A stretch of DNA of 64,000 bases, taken from Streptomyces canus. GTDB lineage: Bacteria; Actinomycetota; Actinomycetes; Streptomycetales; Streptomycetaceae. Made by a program: the position numbers and the translations under genes. The stretch covers positions 124,001 to 188,000 of the forward strand of contig NZ_KQ948657.1 in assembly GCF_001514145.1 (NCBI RefSeq). The letters are read 5' to 3'. Positions 24,625 through 34,300 of this stretch are shown here, piece after piece (the stretch's first letter is position 1; each line of letters opens with the position of its first letter). Below the pieces are notes generated by a model. The model saw only the letters and a program-made list of their open reading frames with translations. It was not told the DNA's origin and did no database searches.

Positions 24625-26820
24625 TCAGGCCTCGTCTTCTTCTTCCGAAACCTCCTGGCCTGCACAGATGGTCAGCACATCGGCTCCGTACCGGTTGAGC
24701 TTGCGCATACCGACGCCCGGGATCCGCGCGAGCTCGTGCTCGTCGTCGGGCACTGCCTCGGCGATCGCCATCAGGGTCTTGTCCGTGAAGACGCAGAAGG
24801 CCGGCTGTCCGCTGCGCTGCGCCTGAATGGCACGCCAGTCGCGCAAGCGCTCGTAGAGTCCCTCGTCCATGTCGGAGGGGCAGTCCTCACAACGCATGAG
24901 CTTCATCTCGCCCGCGTCGGTGAGCGTGCGCCCGCACACCCGGCAGCGCGCCGGGGTGCGCTGGGTGCGTCTGGGAGCGGCGCCGGCGGGGCTCGTGAAG
25001 CCGCGCTCGACGCCTCCGGGACCGCCACCCGCAGTCCGCCCCGCGGTGGCGGTGGAACCGGGACGCAGTCCGTCGAGGAAGCGGCTGGGGCGGCGGTTGG
25101 GGCGGCCGCCGGGCGAGCGGGAGAGCGACCAGGAGACGTGAAGGCGCTCGCGGGCGCGGGTGACACCGACATAGAGGAGCCGGCGCTCCTCCTCGATCTG
25201 CTCGTCCGTCTTCGCGTAGGTGATCGGCATCATGCCCTCGGCGACACCGACCAGGAACACGGCGTCCCACTCCAGGCCCTTGGCCGAGTGCAGGGAGGCG
25301 AGGGTGACGCCCTCGACGGTAGGGGCGTGCTGGGCGCCGGCCCGCTCGTCGAGTTCGGCCACGAGGTCGTTGAGAGTGGCGCCGGCTCCCGCGGCGGCGA
25401 AGTCCTGCGCGAGGTTCACCAGCGCGGCCAGCGATTCCCAGCGCTCCCTGACGGCTCCGGAGCCGGCCGGCGGCACGGTGGTCCAGCCCTCGCCCGACAG
25501 CACGGCACGCACCTGCGAGGGCAGGTCGACGGCGTCGTCCAACCGCGAGTCGTTGCCGCCGAAGCGGGCCGCGCCCCGGAGGTTGACGATGGCCCTGCGT
25601 ACTTCGGGACGGTCGAAGAACCGCTCGGCGCCGCGCAGCTGATAGGGCACTCCGGCGTCGGCCAGGGCCTGTTCATAGGTCTCGGACTGGGAGTTGGTGC
25701 GGAACAGGATGGCGATCTCGCTGGCCCGGACGCCCGCGTCCATGAGCTCCCGGATGCGGCGGGCGGCTCCCTCGGCCTCGGAGGGCTCGTCGGTGTACTC
25801 GGTGTGGACGGGTTCGGGGCCGGGGCGGCGCTGGGAGATCAGTTCCAGCCGGTGGTCGGCGGCGCGGCCGCGGGCCTGGGCGAGCAGGCCGTTGGCGAGA
25901 TGGACGACCTGGGGCGTGGAGCGGTAGTCGCGGACCAGCTTGACGACGGTGGCGCCGGGGTGACGGGTACGGAAGTCGAGGAGATGGTCGGGAGTTGCGC
26001 CAGTGAAGGAGTAGATCGTCTGGCTGGCGTCGCCGACGACGCACAGGCTGTCGCGGCGCCCGAGCCACAGATCCAGCAGGCGCTGCTGGAGGGGGCTGAC
26101 GTCCTGGTACTCGTCGACGACGAAGTGCTGGTACTGGGAACGGACCTGTTCGGCGATGTCGTGCCGGTCCTGGAGGATGGCGACGGTCAGCAGCAGGACG
26201 TCCTCGAAGTCGATGACGGCGCGATCGCGTTTGAGGTCCTCGTAGGCGGCGTAGAGCTGTGCGATCTCGGCCGCGGCGCGAGGGGTCTCGCGGCCGGCCT
26301 TCGCTGCCGCGAGGGCGTAGTCGGAGGGGACGGTCTGGGTGACCTTGGACCATTCGATCTCACCGGTGACGTCCCTCAGCTCGCCCCGGTCGAGGCGGAT
26401 GCGGCAGGCGGCGGCCGCGTCGGCGACGAGCTGGATCTTGCGGTCGACGAGCCGGGGCATGGAGCCACCGACGGCTTTCGGCCAGAAGTACTGGAGCTGG
26501 CGCAGGGCCGCCGAGTGGAACGTACGCGCCTGGACGCCCGCGGCGCCGAGCTGGCGCAGTCGCCCGCGCATCTCTCCGGCGGCGCGGTTGGTGAAGGTGA
26601 CGGCGAGCACGCTGGAGGGCTGGAGGATGCCGGCCCGCACCCCGTAGGCGATGCGATGGGTGATCGCCCGGGTCTTGCCGGTACCGGCGCCCGCCAGCAC
26701 GCACACCGGCCCGTGCAGGGCGGTGGCCACCTCGCGCTGTTCGGGATCAAGCCCTTCGAGCACCGCGTCGGCAGAGTCCGGTGTGCGCGGGAAGAGCGTG
26801 GAGTGCGTTGCTGCTGTCAC
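24625..26820 (-). CDS. uvrD2: UvrD2 superfamily I DNA helicase
   Basis: This 731-residue 3'-5' DNA helicase of the actinobacterial UvrD2 type acts in DNA repair. The motor has Walker A GAGTGKT (44-50), VDEYQDVSP (motif II), and VVGDASQTIYSFTGA and QVVHLA-type motifs typical of UvrD. A tetracysteine zinc element (CRVCGRTL near 623, then CEDCPSDM near 645) links to a C-terminal HRDC domain (about 655-725). That arrangement defines UvrD2 rather than UvrD1/PcrA. GTG 26820 (VTAATHSTLF) is chosen from family starts; there is no good SD. A DnaA-box match lies 40 bases upstream. The gene is divergent from mycoredoxin. Confidence 0.92.
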   Translation of the reverse strand: MTAATHSTLFPRTPDSADAVLEGLDPEQREVATALHGPVCVLAGAGTGKTRAITHRIAYGVRAGILQPSSVLAVTFTNRAAGEMRGRLRQLGAAGVQARTFHSAALRQLQYFWPKAVGGSMPRLVDRKIQLVADAAAACRIRLDRGELRDVTGEIEWSKVTQTVPSDYALAAAKAGRETPRAAAEIAQLYAAYEDLKRDRAVIDFEDVLLLTVAILQDRHDIAEQVRSQYQHFVVDEYQDVSPLQQRLLDLWLGRRDSLCVVGDASQTIYSFTGATPDHLLDFRTRHPGATVVKLVRDYRSTPQVVHLANGLLAQARGRAADHRLELISQRRPGPEPVHTEYTDEPSEAEGAARRIRELMDAGVRASEIAILFRTNSQSETYEQALADAGVPYQLRGAERFFDRPEVRRAIVNLRGAARFGGNDSRLDDAVDLPSQVRAVLSGEGWTTVPPAGSGAVRERWESLAALVNLAQDFAAAGAGATLNDLVAELDERAGAQHAPTVEGVTLASLHSAKGLEWDAVFLVGVAEGMMPITYAKTDEQIEEERRLLYVGVTRARERLHVSWSLSRSPGGRPNRRPSRFLDGLRPGSTATAGRTAGGGPGGVERGFTSPAGAAPRRTQRTPARCRVCGRTLTDAGEMKLMRCEDCPSDMDEGLYERLRDWRAIQAQRSGQPAFCVFTDKTLMAIAEAVPDDEHELARIPGVGMRKLNRYGADVLTICAGQEVSEEEDEA

Positions 26821-26859
26821 ACGGCCATGCTGCCAGGTCGGCGGAGACGGGTGAGCCGG

Positions 26860-26868
26860 TTGTCCACA
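26860..26868 (+). promoter_or_regulatory. DnaA-box match TTGTCCACA upstream of uvrD2
   Basis: A perfect TTGTCCACA lies 40 bases from the uvrD2 start, in the divergent uvrD2/mycoredoxin region, within the likely uvrD2 promoter. Binding by DnaA is inferred from the sequence only. Confidence 0.45.
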
Positions 26869-26927
26869 GGCAGGTAGCCGCAGTCGTACTAATGCGGCAG
26901 GCGTCACCTGGCCGGGCACCCGGGCCG

Positions 26928-26953
26928 GGAATGGCGCTCAGGTCTCCTACGTT
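26928..26953 (+). promoter_or_regulatory. SigR-type promoter of mycoredoxin
   Basis: GGAAT (26928-26932, preceded by G) and GTT (26951-26953) are exactly 18 bases apart. This is the thiol-stress sigma factor SigR pattern. Transcription would start near 26960, about 44 bases before the gene. Confidence 0.75.
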
Positions 26954-27003
26954 CCCTCAACGGACGATCTCTTCCCCCGGGCCACCGAAGGAGCGCGCGA
27001 GAC

Positions 27004-27261
27004 ATGCAGGGCAGTGTGACGATGTACAGCACCACATGGTGCGGTTACTGCCAGCGGCTGAAGAAGCAGCTGGACCGCGAGGGCATCGCGTACACCGAGA
27101 TCAACATCGAGCAGGACCCGGCGTCCGCGGCTTTCGTGGAGAAGGCGAACGGCGGGAATCAGACGGTTCCCACGGTTCAGGTGGTTCCCTCCAGCGGTGG
27201 CTCTGAGGTCGTGATGACGAACCCGAGCCTTGCCCAGGTGAAGCAGGCGCTCGGCGTCTGA
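27004..27261 (+). CDS. mrx1: mycoredoxin (glutaredoxin-like)
   Basis: This 85-residue thioredoxin-fold protein reduces mixed disulfides between proteins and mycothiol, the actinobacterial thiol. The active site is TTWCGYCQR with C13 and C16, and TVPTVQV (about 54-60) is the cis-proline loop of glutaredoxins. Length is typical of Mrx1 (Rv3198A). AAGGAG lies 11 bases before the ATG. A SigR-like promoter upstream fits induction by disulfide stress. It is divergent from uvrD2, as in mycobacteria. Confidence 0.92.
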   Translation: MQGSVTMYSTTWCGYCQRLKKQLDREGIAYTEINIEQDPASAAFVEKANGGNQTVPTVQVVPSSGGSEVVMTNPSLAQVKQALGV

Positions 27262-27278
27262 CTCACCTGACGCACACG

Positions 27279-27311
27279 ACCCCCGACCGGCCTGGCACCG
27301 GAATCGGGGGT
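27279..27311 (+). terminator. terminator after mycoredoxin
   Basis: ACCCCCGA (27279-27286) pairs with TCGGGGGT (27304-27311). The loop contains a smaller CCGG..CCGG hairpin and the right arm runs into TTTGTGTG. Confidence 0.85.
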
Positions 27312-27360
27312 TTTGTGTGCCCGCCCTGTACGAGGCGGCTGGACGGTAGCGTGATCGAAC

Positions 27361-28170
27361 ATGACGACCGAGGACGAGGCGGACCGTGAGGCGCTGGTCG
27401 GGGGCATGGCGAATGCGGGCGCGGTCTTCCGCCGGGGTGCGTTGGTGGAACGCCCGGCACCGCATAACTCACACGCCCTCCATGCCCACCTTCTCGCGCT
27501 GAAAGAGCACGGCTTCGACGCGGCTCCGACTCCCGTGGGCCCGACCGCTGACGGTCGGGAGCGGCTGACCTTCATCCCGGGCGACGTGGCTCTGCCACCG
27601 TTCCCGCCCTGGGTGCTGACGACAACCGCCCTCGAATCGGTGGGGAACCTGCTGCGCCGCCTGCACGAGGTCAGCGTGTCCATCGCTGTCGACACAGACG
27701 TCGAGTGGCCCCAGGACCTCTCCGACCCGGAGGGCGGAACGATGGTGTGCCACAACGACGTGTGCCCGGAGAACGTCGTCTTCCGCGACGGTCGTGCCGC
27801 CGCCTTGATCGATTTCGACCTGGCGGCTCCGGGCCGTCCCCTCTGGGACGTGGCCATGACCGCCCGCTACTGGGTTCCCATGCTTGATCCGGTGTCCGCG
27901 GCTGCCGTGTATCCCGCCGGACTGGACGCGCCTGCACGGCTGCGGACGCTCGCCGACGGCTACGGCCTCTCGCCAGGAGAACGCGCCGAACTGCCCGGCG
28001 TCATCGAACAGGCCACGGAGATCTGCCGGGCCTTCGTCGCCCGCCGCGTGGCCGACAGCGATCCTGTTTACCTCCAAGCGCTGGCCGACCGTGGCGGATG
28101 GGAACGCTGGGACCGCCTACAGTCCTGGCTGACCGACCACCGCGAGACGTTCACTGTGGCGCTGACCTAG
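27361..28170 (+). CDS. aminoglycoside phosphotransferase-family protein
   Basis: This 269-residue protein is an APH/choline-kinase-fold enzyme. The catalytic loop VCHNDVCPENVVF (129-141: His131, Asp133, Asn138) and metal-binding Asp151 in LIDFDLA are intact, so it is probably active. The substrate is unknown; relatives phosphorylate aminoglycosides, macrolides, sugars or small metabolites. The ATG lacks an SD, and TAGCGT ends about ten bases upstream, suggesting a leaderless or nearly leaderless mRNA. Its stop shares CTAG with the stop of the convergent methyltransferase (4-base overlap). Being close to wblC does not by itself make it a resistance gene. Confidence 0.8.
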   Translation: MTTEDEADREALVGGMANAGAVFRRGALVERPAPHNSHALHAHLLALKEHGFDAAPTPVGPTADGRERLTFIPGDVALPPFPPWVLTTTALESVGNLLRRLHEVSVSIAVDTDVEWPQDLSDPEGGTMVCHNDVCPENVVFRDGRAAALIDFDLAAPGRPLWDVAMTARYWVPMLDPVSAAAVYPAGLDAPARLRTLADGYGLSPGERAELPGVIEQATEICRAFVARRVADSDPVYLQALADRGGWERWDRLQSWLTDHRETFTVALT

Positions 28171-28772
28171 GACTCAAGTGGTTTGTCCCACACCGCCGTG
28201 TAGCGCCACAGCAGTCGGCGCCGGTAACGGCAGCCGGGCAGAAGGCGGCGGGCAGCCCTGCGCGCCTCGCCCCAGTGCACGGTCGAGTCCTCCATGGGCA
28301 TGCCGGACGGTGCCCGCTTGCCGCCCCGTCGCCGTCTGAGGAGCAGGGACACGGGTAGGCCACAGCCGCTGATGATCCAGTCCAGCGCCGTCCTGTTGTA
28401 CGCCATCCCGACGATCACCAGCCGTCCGCCGGGGGCCAGTAGCCGAACCAGGCTGTCGACCGCCTCCTCGAAGGGCGCGTGGTGCGCCACGGCGACCGCG
28501 CTGACGAAGTCGTACCGGCTCTCGGGCAGGGCGGCGCCGTCCAGGTAGTCCGCCTCCAGGAACGTGACGTTCCCGGAGGCGGTCGCGCGCGCCTGCCGGA
28601 TCATCTCCGGTGAGCGGTCCACGCCCCTGACGAACGCGGCCTTGGTGGCCAGCTTGCGGGCGAGCAGTCCGTCACCGCACCCCACGTCCAGGGCCTCGCG
28701 GCAGCCGTCCGGTACGGCGTCGAGCACCAGGCGGTGGTAGTGGACGTTGTGGTTCCAGTACGGGTCGGGCAT
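28167..28772 (-). CDS. class I SAM-dependent methyltransferase
   Basis: This 201-residue enzyme has a Methyltransf_11/25-type fold: ALDVGCGDGLLARKL (27-41) binds S-adenosylmethionine, then GVDRSPEMI (about 50-58), EADYLD and GGRLVIVG follow in order. The Arg-rich C-terminal half is unusual. The substrate is unknown. It starts 10 bases after nudC on the same strand, so the two are probably cotranscribed. It converges with the phosphotransferase gene, with overlapping stop codons. Confidence 0.85.
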   Translation of the reverse strand: MPDPYWNHNVHYHRLVLDAVPDGCREALDVGCGDGLLARKLATKAAFVRGVDRSPEMIRQARATASGNVTFLEADYLDGAALPESRYDFVSAVAVAHHAPFEEAVDSLVRLLAPGGRLVIVGMAYNRTALDWIISGCGLPVSLLLRRRRGGKRAPSGMPMEDSTVHWGEARRAARRLLPGCRYRRRLLWRYTAVWDKPLES

Positions 28773-28782
28773 GCCCGTCCTC

Positions 28783-29727
28783 TCAGACGAAACTCCTCGT
28801 CGGCAGCGGCTTGCCGTACCAGAGCTCGATCAGACGGGCCGCGATCGAGATGCCGTACGGCGGGAGGACCTCTCCGGCCTCGAAGGCGGCGCCCAGTTCG
28901 TCGCGGGAGAACCAGCGGGCCTCGTGGATCTCGTCCCCGTCGACATTGATCTCGGTGGAGGTGGCACGGGCCATGAAGCCGAGCATGAGGCTGGAGGGGA
29001 ACGGCCAGGGCTGGCTGGCAACGTACTCGACCGGCCCGACGGTGATCCCGGCCTCCTCGAAGACCTCGCGGCGCACCGACTGCTCGATGGACTCGCCCGG
29101 CTCGACGAATCCGGCGAGGGTCGAGAAGCGGCCCTCCGGCCAGTGCACCTGGCGGCCGAGCAGGATGCGGTCCTCGTCGTCCGTGACGGCCATGATCACG
29201 GCCGGGTCGGTGCGCGGGTAGTGCTCGGCGCCGCAGGCCTGGCAGCGGCGGATGTGGCCGGCCGCGGCGATGACGGTGCGCTCGCCGCAGCGGGAGCAGA
29301 AGCGGTGGGTCCGCTGCCAGTTCTCCAGGCCGACCGCGTGCACCATCAGGCCCGCCTCGCGCGCGGACAGCAGCAGGCCGGCCTCGCGCAGTCCGGCCGG
29401 ACGCGCGGACTGGTCGATGCGGCCGGGCAGGGCGTCCTTCTGGAGGGCGAAGTAGCGGACGCCCTCCTCGTCGATGCCGAGGAAGTAGCGGTGTGCCTCG
29501 GTGAGCGGGGCTTCGAAGGACGGGGTCATGACGAGTTCGGTACGGCCGTCAGCCGTCTCGTCGATCAGGACCTGACCGCCGGAAACCACGAAGCAGCGGG
29601 TTGTGGGGTGGCTCCACGCTGCCGCGAGCCAGGCCTCGTCGAGCCGGTGGTGCGCGGCGCGGTCGATGCCGCTGGGGGCGGTGAGCGAGACGGGACGGTC
29701 GGCGGTGTGGTCGGTCCAGGTGGTCAC
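28783..29727 (-). CDS. nudC: NADH pyrophosphatase / NAD-capped RNA hydrolase NudC
   Basis: This 314-residue Nudix enzyme splits NADH into NMNH and AMP, and NudC enzymes also remove NAD caps from RNA. It has a zinc ribbon (CSRCGERT near 139-146 and CQACGAEHYPR near 157-167). The Nudix box is GFVEPGESIEQ to REVFEEAGI (about 205-227). The NudC signature SQPWPFPSSLM follows. GTG 29727 is selected because GGGAG lies 12 bases before it, while a TTG four codons earlier would sit on the SD. It heads a pair with the methyltransferase. Its position next to uvrD2/mrx1 and adnAB matches Rv3199c. Confidence 0.92.
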   Translation of the reverse strand: MTTWTDHTADRPVSLTAPSGIDRAAHHRLDEAWLAAAWSHPTTRCFVVSGGQVLIDETADGRTELVMTPSFEAPLTEAHRYFLGIDEEGVRYFALQKDALPGRIDQSARPAGLREAGLLLSAREAGLMVHAVGLENWQRTHRFCSRCGERTVIAAAGHIRRCQACGAEHYPRTDPAVIMAVTDDEDRILLGRQVHWPEGRFSTLAGFVEPGESIEQSVRREVFEEAGITVGPVEYVASQPWPFPSSLMLGFMARATSTEINVDGDEIHEARWFSRDELGAAFEAGEVLPPYGISIAARLIELWYGKPLPTRSFV

Positions 29728-29881
29728 GGGTGCTTCCAACTCCCCCGGTGCAGCGGATTGTTTCGGCGAACGGTTCGGCGGGACGTACGTCGGAGGGCGA
29801 CCGGGTCCGGCGGGGCCTCGCGGTACGGGGCGGCCCTTTCAGGGTGCCCCGCGCGCTGCCGGGCCGGGCGGCGCGGGACGG

Positions 29882-31294
29882 TCAGGGCGCGTGGCTCCAG
29901 TGCTCGGCGAGATCACCCCAAAGGTACGCGGAGGCCTCGACGCCCTTGAGCAGCAGATCGAGCTCGACCTTCTCGTTCGGCGCGTGCCAGCCGTCGGAGG
30001 GGACGGAGATGCCGAGGAACAGCACGGGTGCGCCGAGGACGTCCCGGAGGTCGGCGGCGGGGCCGGAGCCACCTTCGCGGGTGAAGCGGACCGAGCTCTC
30101 GAAGGCGCGGCCCAGGGCGCGGACCACGGACTGCAGCGCGGGGTGGTCGAGCGGGGTCAGGCACGGGCGTGTGGCGGGCGCGAAGGTGATCTCGTGCCGG
30201 ATCCCGGCGGGCACCTGCTCGGTGGCCCAGGCCCGGACGGCCTTCTCGATGTGGTCGGGATCCTGGCCCGCGACCAGACGGAACGACAGCTTCACCATGG
30301 CCGACGACGGGATGATCGTCTTGCTCCCGGGGCCCTGGTAGCCGCCGCCGATGCCGTTGACCTCGGCGGTGGGGCGGGCCCAGATCCGCTCCAGGGTGGT
30401 GTGTCCGGACTCGCCGTGGGTGGCGTGCGACCTGGCCGTGTGCAGCCACTGCTCCTCGTCGAAGGGGAGCTCGGCGAAGAGTTCACGCTCACGATCGGTC
30501 AGTTCGACGATGCCGTCGTAGAAGCCGGGGACGGTCACGCGTGCGTGCTCGTCGTGCAGGGCGGCGACCAGACGGGCGACCGCCGTGGCCGGGTTGGGCA
30601 CAGCACCGCCGAAGGCCCCCGAGTGGATGTCCTGGTCGGGGCCGTACAGCCGGATCTCGCACTCGGCGAGGCCGCGCATGCCGGTGCACACGGTGGGGGT
30701 GTTCTCGTCCCACATGCTGGTGTCGGAGACGATCACGGCGTCGGCGGCGAGCCGGTGCGTGTGCTCCTCGACGAGGGCGCGGAAGTGGGGTGAGCCGGAC
30801 TCCTCCTCGCCCTCGATCAGCAGCTTCAGAGTCACCGCGGGGGCGGTGCGGCCGGTGGCGGCGAGATGGGCGCGGACACCGAGGGCGTGGAAGAGGACCT
30901 GGCCCTTGTCGTCGGCCGCCCCGCGCGCGTAGAGGCGGTTGTCGCGGACGACCGGCTCGAACGGGTCGCTGTCCCAGCCGTCCTCGCGGGCGGCGGGCTG
31001 TACGTCGTGGTGACCGTAGACGAGGACCGTGGGCGCCGTCGGGTCCTCGGCGGGCCACTCGGCGAAGACGGCGGGCGCTCCCGGCGTCTCCCAGACCTCG
31101 GCCGTGGGGAACCCGGTCTCCTTGAGCTTGGCAGCGAGCCAGTCGGCACTGCGGCGTACATCGGGGCCGTGGTCGGGCTGCGCCGAGACGGACGGGATGC
31201 GCAGCCATTCGACGAGGTCGTCGAGGAAGGCGGCGCGGTGCTGCTCGATGTACGTACGGACGGCGCTGACGGCACTGTCAACGGGTTGGCTCAT
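29882..31294 (-). CDS. M20-family dipeptidase
   Basis: This 470-residue M20/ArgE-DapE family metallopeptidase is probably a cytosolic dipeptidase. Metal-binding motifs are VLVYGHHDVQPA (about 88-99), the bridging aspartate in GAADDKGQ (about 126-133) and EGEEESGS (about 162-169). A dimerisation domain sits in the middle (about 205-315). There is no signal peptide. ATG 31294 has no SD; TAGGCT ends seven bases upstream, so the mRNA is probably leaderless, with a promoter in the 3' end of adnB. The two stretches between the genes on either side are short (about 150 and 10 bases). Confidence 0.87.
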   Translation of the reverse strand: MSQPVDSAVSAVRTYIEQHRAAFLDDLVEWLRIPSVSAQPDHGPDVRRSADWLAAKLKETGFPTAEVWETPGAPAVFAEWPAEDPTAPTVLVYGHHDVQPAAREDGWDSDPFEPVVRDNRLYARGAADDKGQVLFHALGVRAHLAATGRTAPAVTLKLLIEGEEESGSPHFRALVEEHTHRLAADAVIVSDTSMWDENTPTVCTGMRGLAECEIRLYGPDQDIHSGAFGGAVPNPATAVARLVAALHDEHARVTVPGFYDGIVELTDRERELFAELPFDEEQWLHTARSHATHGESGHTTLERIWARPTAEVNGIGGGYQGPGSKTIIPSSAMVKLSFRLVAGQDPDHIEKAVRAWATEQVPAGIRHEITFAPATRPCLTPLDHPALQSVVRALGRAFESSVRFTREGGSGPAADLRDVLGAPVLFLGISVPSDGWHAPNEKVELDLLLKGVEASAYLWGDLAEHWSHAP

Positions 31295-31304
31295 GGTCAC
31301 GAGC

Positions 31305-34300
31305 CTATCGGCCCGCGCCGACATCCTCGGTGGGCGGTTCCTCACAGTGTGCTTGCGCGGAACCGCTCGGCTGCCCTCCCGGTCCCTGGGTGAGCAGCCG
31401 CTCCAGTGCTGCCCGGCCGGGCAGGTCCCCGGGGCGTACGACTTCTCCGGTACGGACGTAGAGGAACGCGGCCGTGACCGATTCCACAGGGACGCCCTGC
31501 CGCTCGGCCCAGGCCAACCGGTACACGGCGAGCTGGAGGGGATCGGCGGTGCGGGTGCGGCCGGTCTTCCAGTCGACGATCTCGTACGTCGTCGTGTCCC
31601 CGTCGCCGTGTCGGTAGACGGCGTCGATACGGCCCCGGATCACGCGGCCTGCGATGGCGAGCTGGAAGGGCGTCTCGACCCGGTAGGGGGTGCGGTGGGC
31701 GTACTCGCTGCGCTCGAAGGCGTCCTTGAGGGCTTCCAGGTCGCGTTCGTCGGCGATCTCGGCGTCGCTGCCGGGCAGGTCGTCCGGTTCGAGCATGGGC
31801 AGCGTCAGGGCTTCGAAGCGGGCTTCGACCCAGGCGTGGAACCGGGTGCCCTGACGTGCGGCGGGTTGCGGGGGGCGCGGCATGGGGCGCGCGAGCTCCT
31901 GTGCGAGCCCGTCCGGATCGCTCGCCAGACGCAGGACCTGGGACGCGGTGAGTGACGCGGGCAGGGGCACGTCGGTGACGGCTTGCCGTACGCGCAGGAG
32001 TTCCCCGGCCAGGGCGTCGAGGTCGCGGTCCCAGGAGGCGATGGTGCGGGCTTCCTCGGGGGTGAGCCGGGGGTGCGTGGGGGGCTGCTGCAAGGCGCGT
32101 GGGTGCTTGGGCTGGCGCTCCGGACCGTGGGCGCGCGCCTCCTGGGGCTCACGCTCCTCGGGATGGCTGCGCGGGCCCTCGTCGGGGCCGGGCGGCTCGG
32201 CACCGTCCGGGGACGTGGCCTGGTGCGGGACGGCCGCGCGGACCGTCGTCCAGGTGTCCCAGTCGGCGGGGTCCTCCGGGAGGGGCTCGTCCTCGGCGTC
32301 CGCGAAGTCATCCGGGTCCGGTTCTGCGAAGTCCCGCTCCGCGAGGTCCCGGTCGTCGAAGTCCGGCTCCTCGTCATCCGGTGGTGGGGGCCAGTCCGGG
32401 TCGTCGTAGGTGTCCGGGTCGTGGGCGGCCGCGGGATGGCCGTCCGTGGGGGAGGCGAGGTTCTCCAGATGGGCCAGGACCGTCTCGGCGGCGGCTCGGC
32501 GGCGCGCGAGGGCGGTGTCGTCGAGGGGCAGGGGCCAGACCTGGTCGGCGCTCTGTGCGTGCAGGGCCGGGTTCTCCGCGTCCTCGGCGGGTTCGTCGGC
32601 CCAGGCCTCGATCTCGCCGTAGCCGGCCGTGCAGTGGTCGGACAGGGCCTTGAGGAAGTCGGACGGGCCTCGGGGCTTCTTCTGTGTCGGTCCCCACCAG
32701 TGGCCGGAGCCGAGGAGGAGGGAGCGGGGGCGGGTGAAGGTGACGTAGCCGAGGCGGAGTTCCTCGGTGTGCTGGTGGTCCTTCATGGCCTCGTGGAAGG
32801 CCTTCATGCCGCGTGAGTCCCAGGAGTCGATGTCGGGCAGGGTGTCGGTGTCGCCACGCAGCGCGTGCGGCAGCACCTTGCCCTGGGCGGTCCACTTCTC
32901 GCGCCCCTGGGTGCTCGGGAAGGTCCCGGTGACCAGGCCGGGGACGGCGACGACATCCCACTCCAGGCCCTTGGACTTGTGCGCGGTGAGCACCTTGACG
33001 GTGTTCTCGCCGCCGGGCAGTGCGTTGTCGAGGCCCTTCTCGTACTGGGCGGCGGTGCGCAGGAAGCCGAGGAAGGCGAGGAGGGTCGCCTCGTTGTCGC
33101 CCGCCGCGAACGAGGCGGCGATGTCGAGGAAGTTGGACAGGGTCTCGCGGCGACGGGCGGCCAACGCGTGCGGGGACGCCGCCAGTTCGACCTCCAGGCC
33201 GGTGACGGCGAGGACGCGGTGCAGAACGTCCATCAAGGGGTCGGCGAGGGAGCGGCGGAGGTCGCGCAGTTCGGCGGCCAGGCGCGCGAACCGCACGCGC
33301 GCGTCCGGCGAGAAGGGCAGCCCGTCGTCGTCCTCGTCGTCGCTGTAGAGGGGTGTCTCCAGGAAGGTCTCCAGGGCGTCGGCGAGCGATATCACCTCGG
33401 CCGGGTCGACCCCCTCGACGGCCTCGGCGAGCCGGCGGTCGGGGTCGTCGTCGCCGTCCACGCGCGTGTACGACACGAGTCGCCGGGCACGCCGGCCGAG
33501 GAGGGCGAGGTCGCGCGGGCCGATGCGCCAGCGCGGGCCGGTCAGCAGGCGGACCAGGGCGGCGTTGGCACCGGGGTCCTGGAGGACCTCGCAGACGGCG
33601 ACCAGGTCGGCGACCTCGGGCAGGTGCAGCAGGCCCGAGAGCCCCACCACCTCCACCGGGACGTCCCGTTCGACGAGGGCGCCCTGGATCTCGGCGAAGT
33701 CGGTCGCCGTGCGGCACAGGACGGCGATCTCACCGGGCTCCTTCCCGGTCCGTACGAGATGGGCGATCGAATCCGCGAGCCAGTCGATCTCCTCGGCGTG
33801 GGTGGGCAGGAGAGCGCAGCGCACCATGCCGTCGTGCTCGGCGCCGGGGGCCGGGCGAAGGGCCTCCACGCCCGCGTGCATGGCGCGCAGGGGCTCGGCG
33901 AGGCCGTTGGCGAGGTCGAGGAGGCGGCCGCCGCTGCGGCGGTTCTCGCTGAGCGCCTGACGCGTGGCGGGCCGGCCGTCGGGGTGGGCGAAGTGTTCGG
34001 GGAAGTCGTCGAGGTTGGCGACGGATGCGCCGCGCCAGCCGTAGATGGCCTGGCAGGGGTCGCCGACGGCGGTGACCGGATGGCCGGTGCCGCCGCCGAA
34101 CAGGCCTGCCAGCAGGACGCGCTGGGCGACCGAGGTGTCCTGGTACTCGTCGAGCAGCACCACCTTGAACTCGTCGCGCAGGATGCGGCCCACCTCCGGG
34201 GCCCCCGCGAGGCGTGCGGACAGGGCGATCTGGTCGCCGAAGTCGAGCAGGTCGCGTTCGCGTTTGGCGGTGCGGTAGCGGACGACCAGGTCGGCGAGTT

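Noticed and set aside
24577..26877. 766-codon open frame opposite uvrD2
   Set aside because: It mirrors uvrD2 codon positions, has no domain, and its start would overlap the wblC promoter. It is a GC shadow.
27361..28170. Naming the phosphotransferase as an aminoglycoside-resistance gene
   Set aside because: The catalytic motifs show only the APH fold. Members act on many substrates, and location near wblC is weak evidence.
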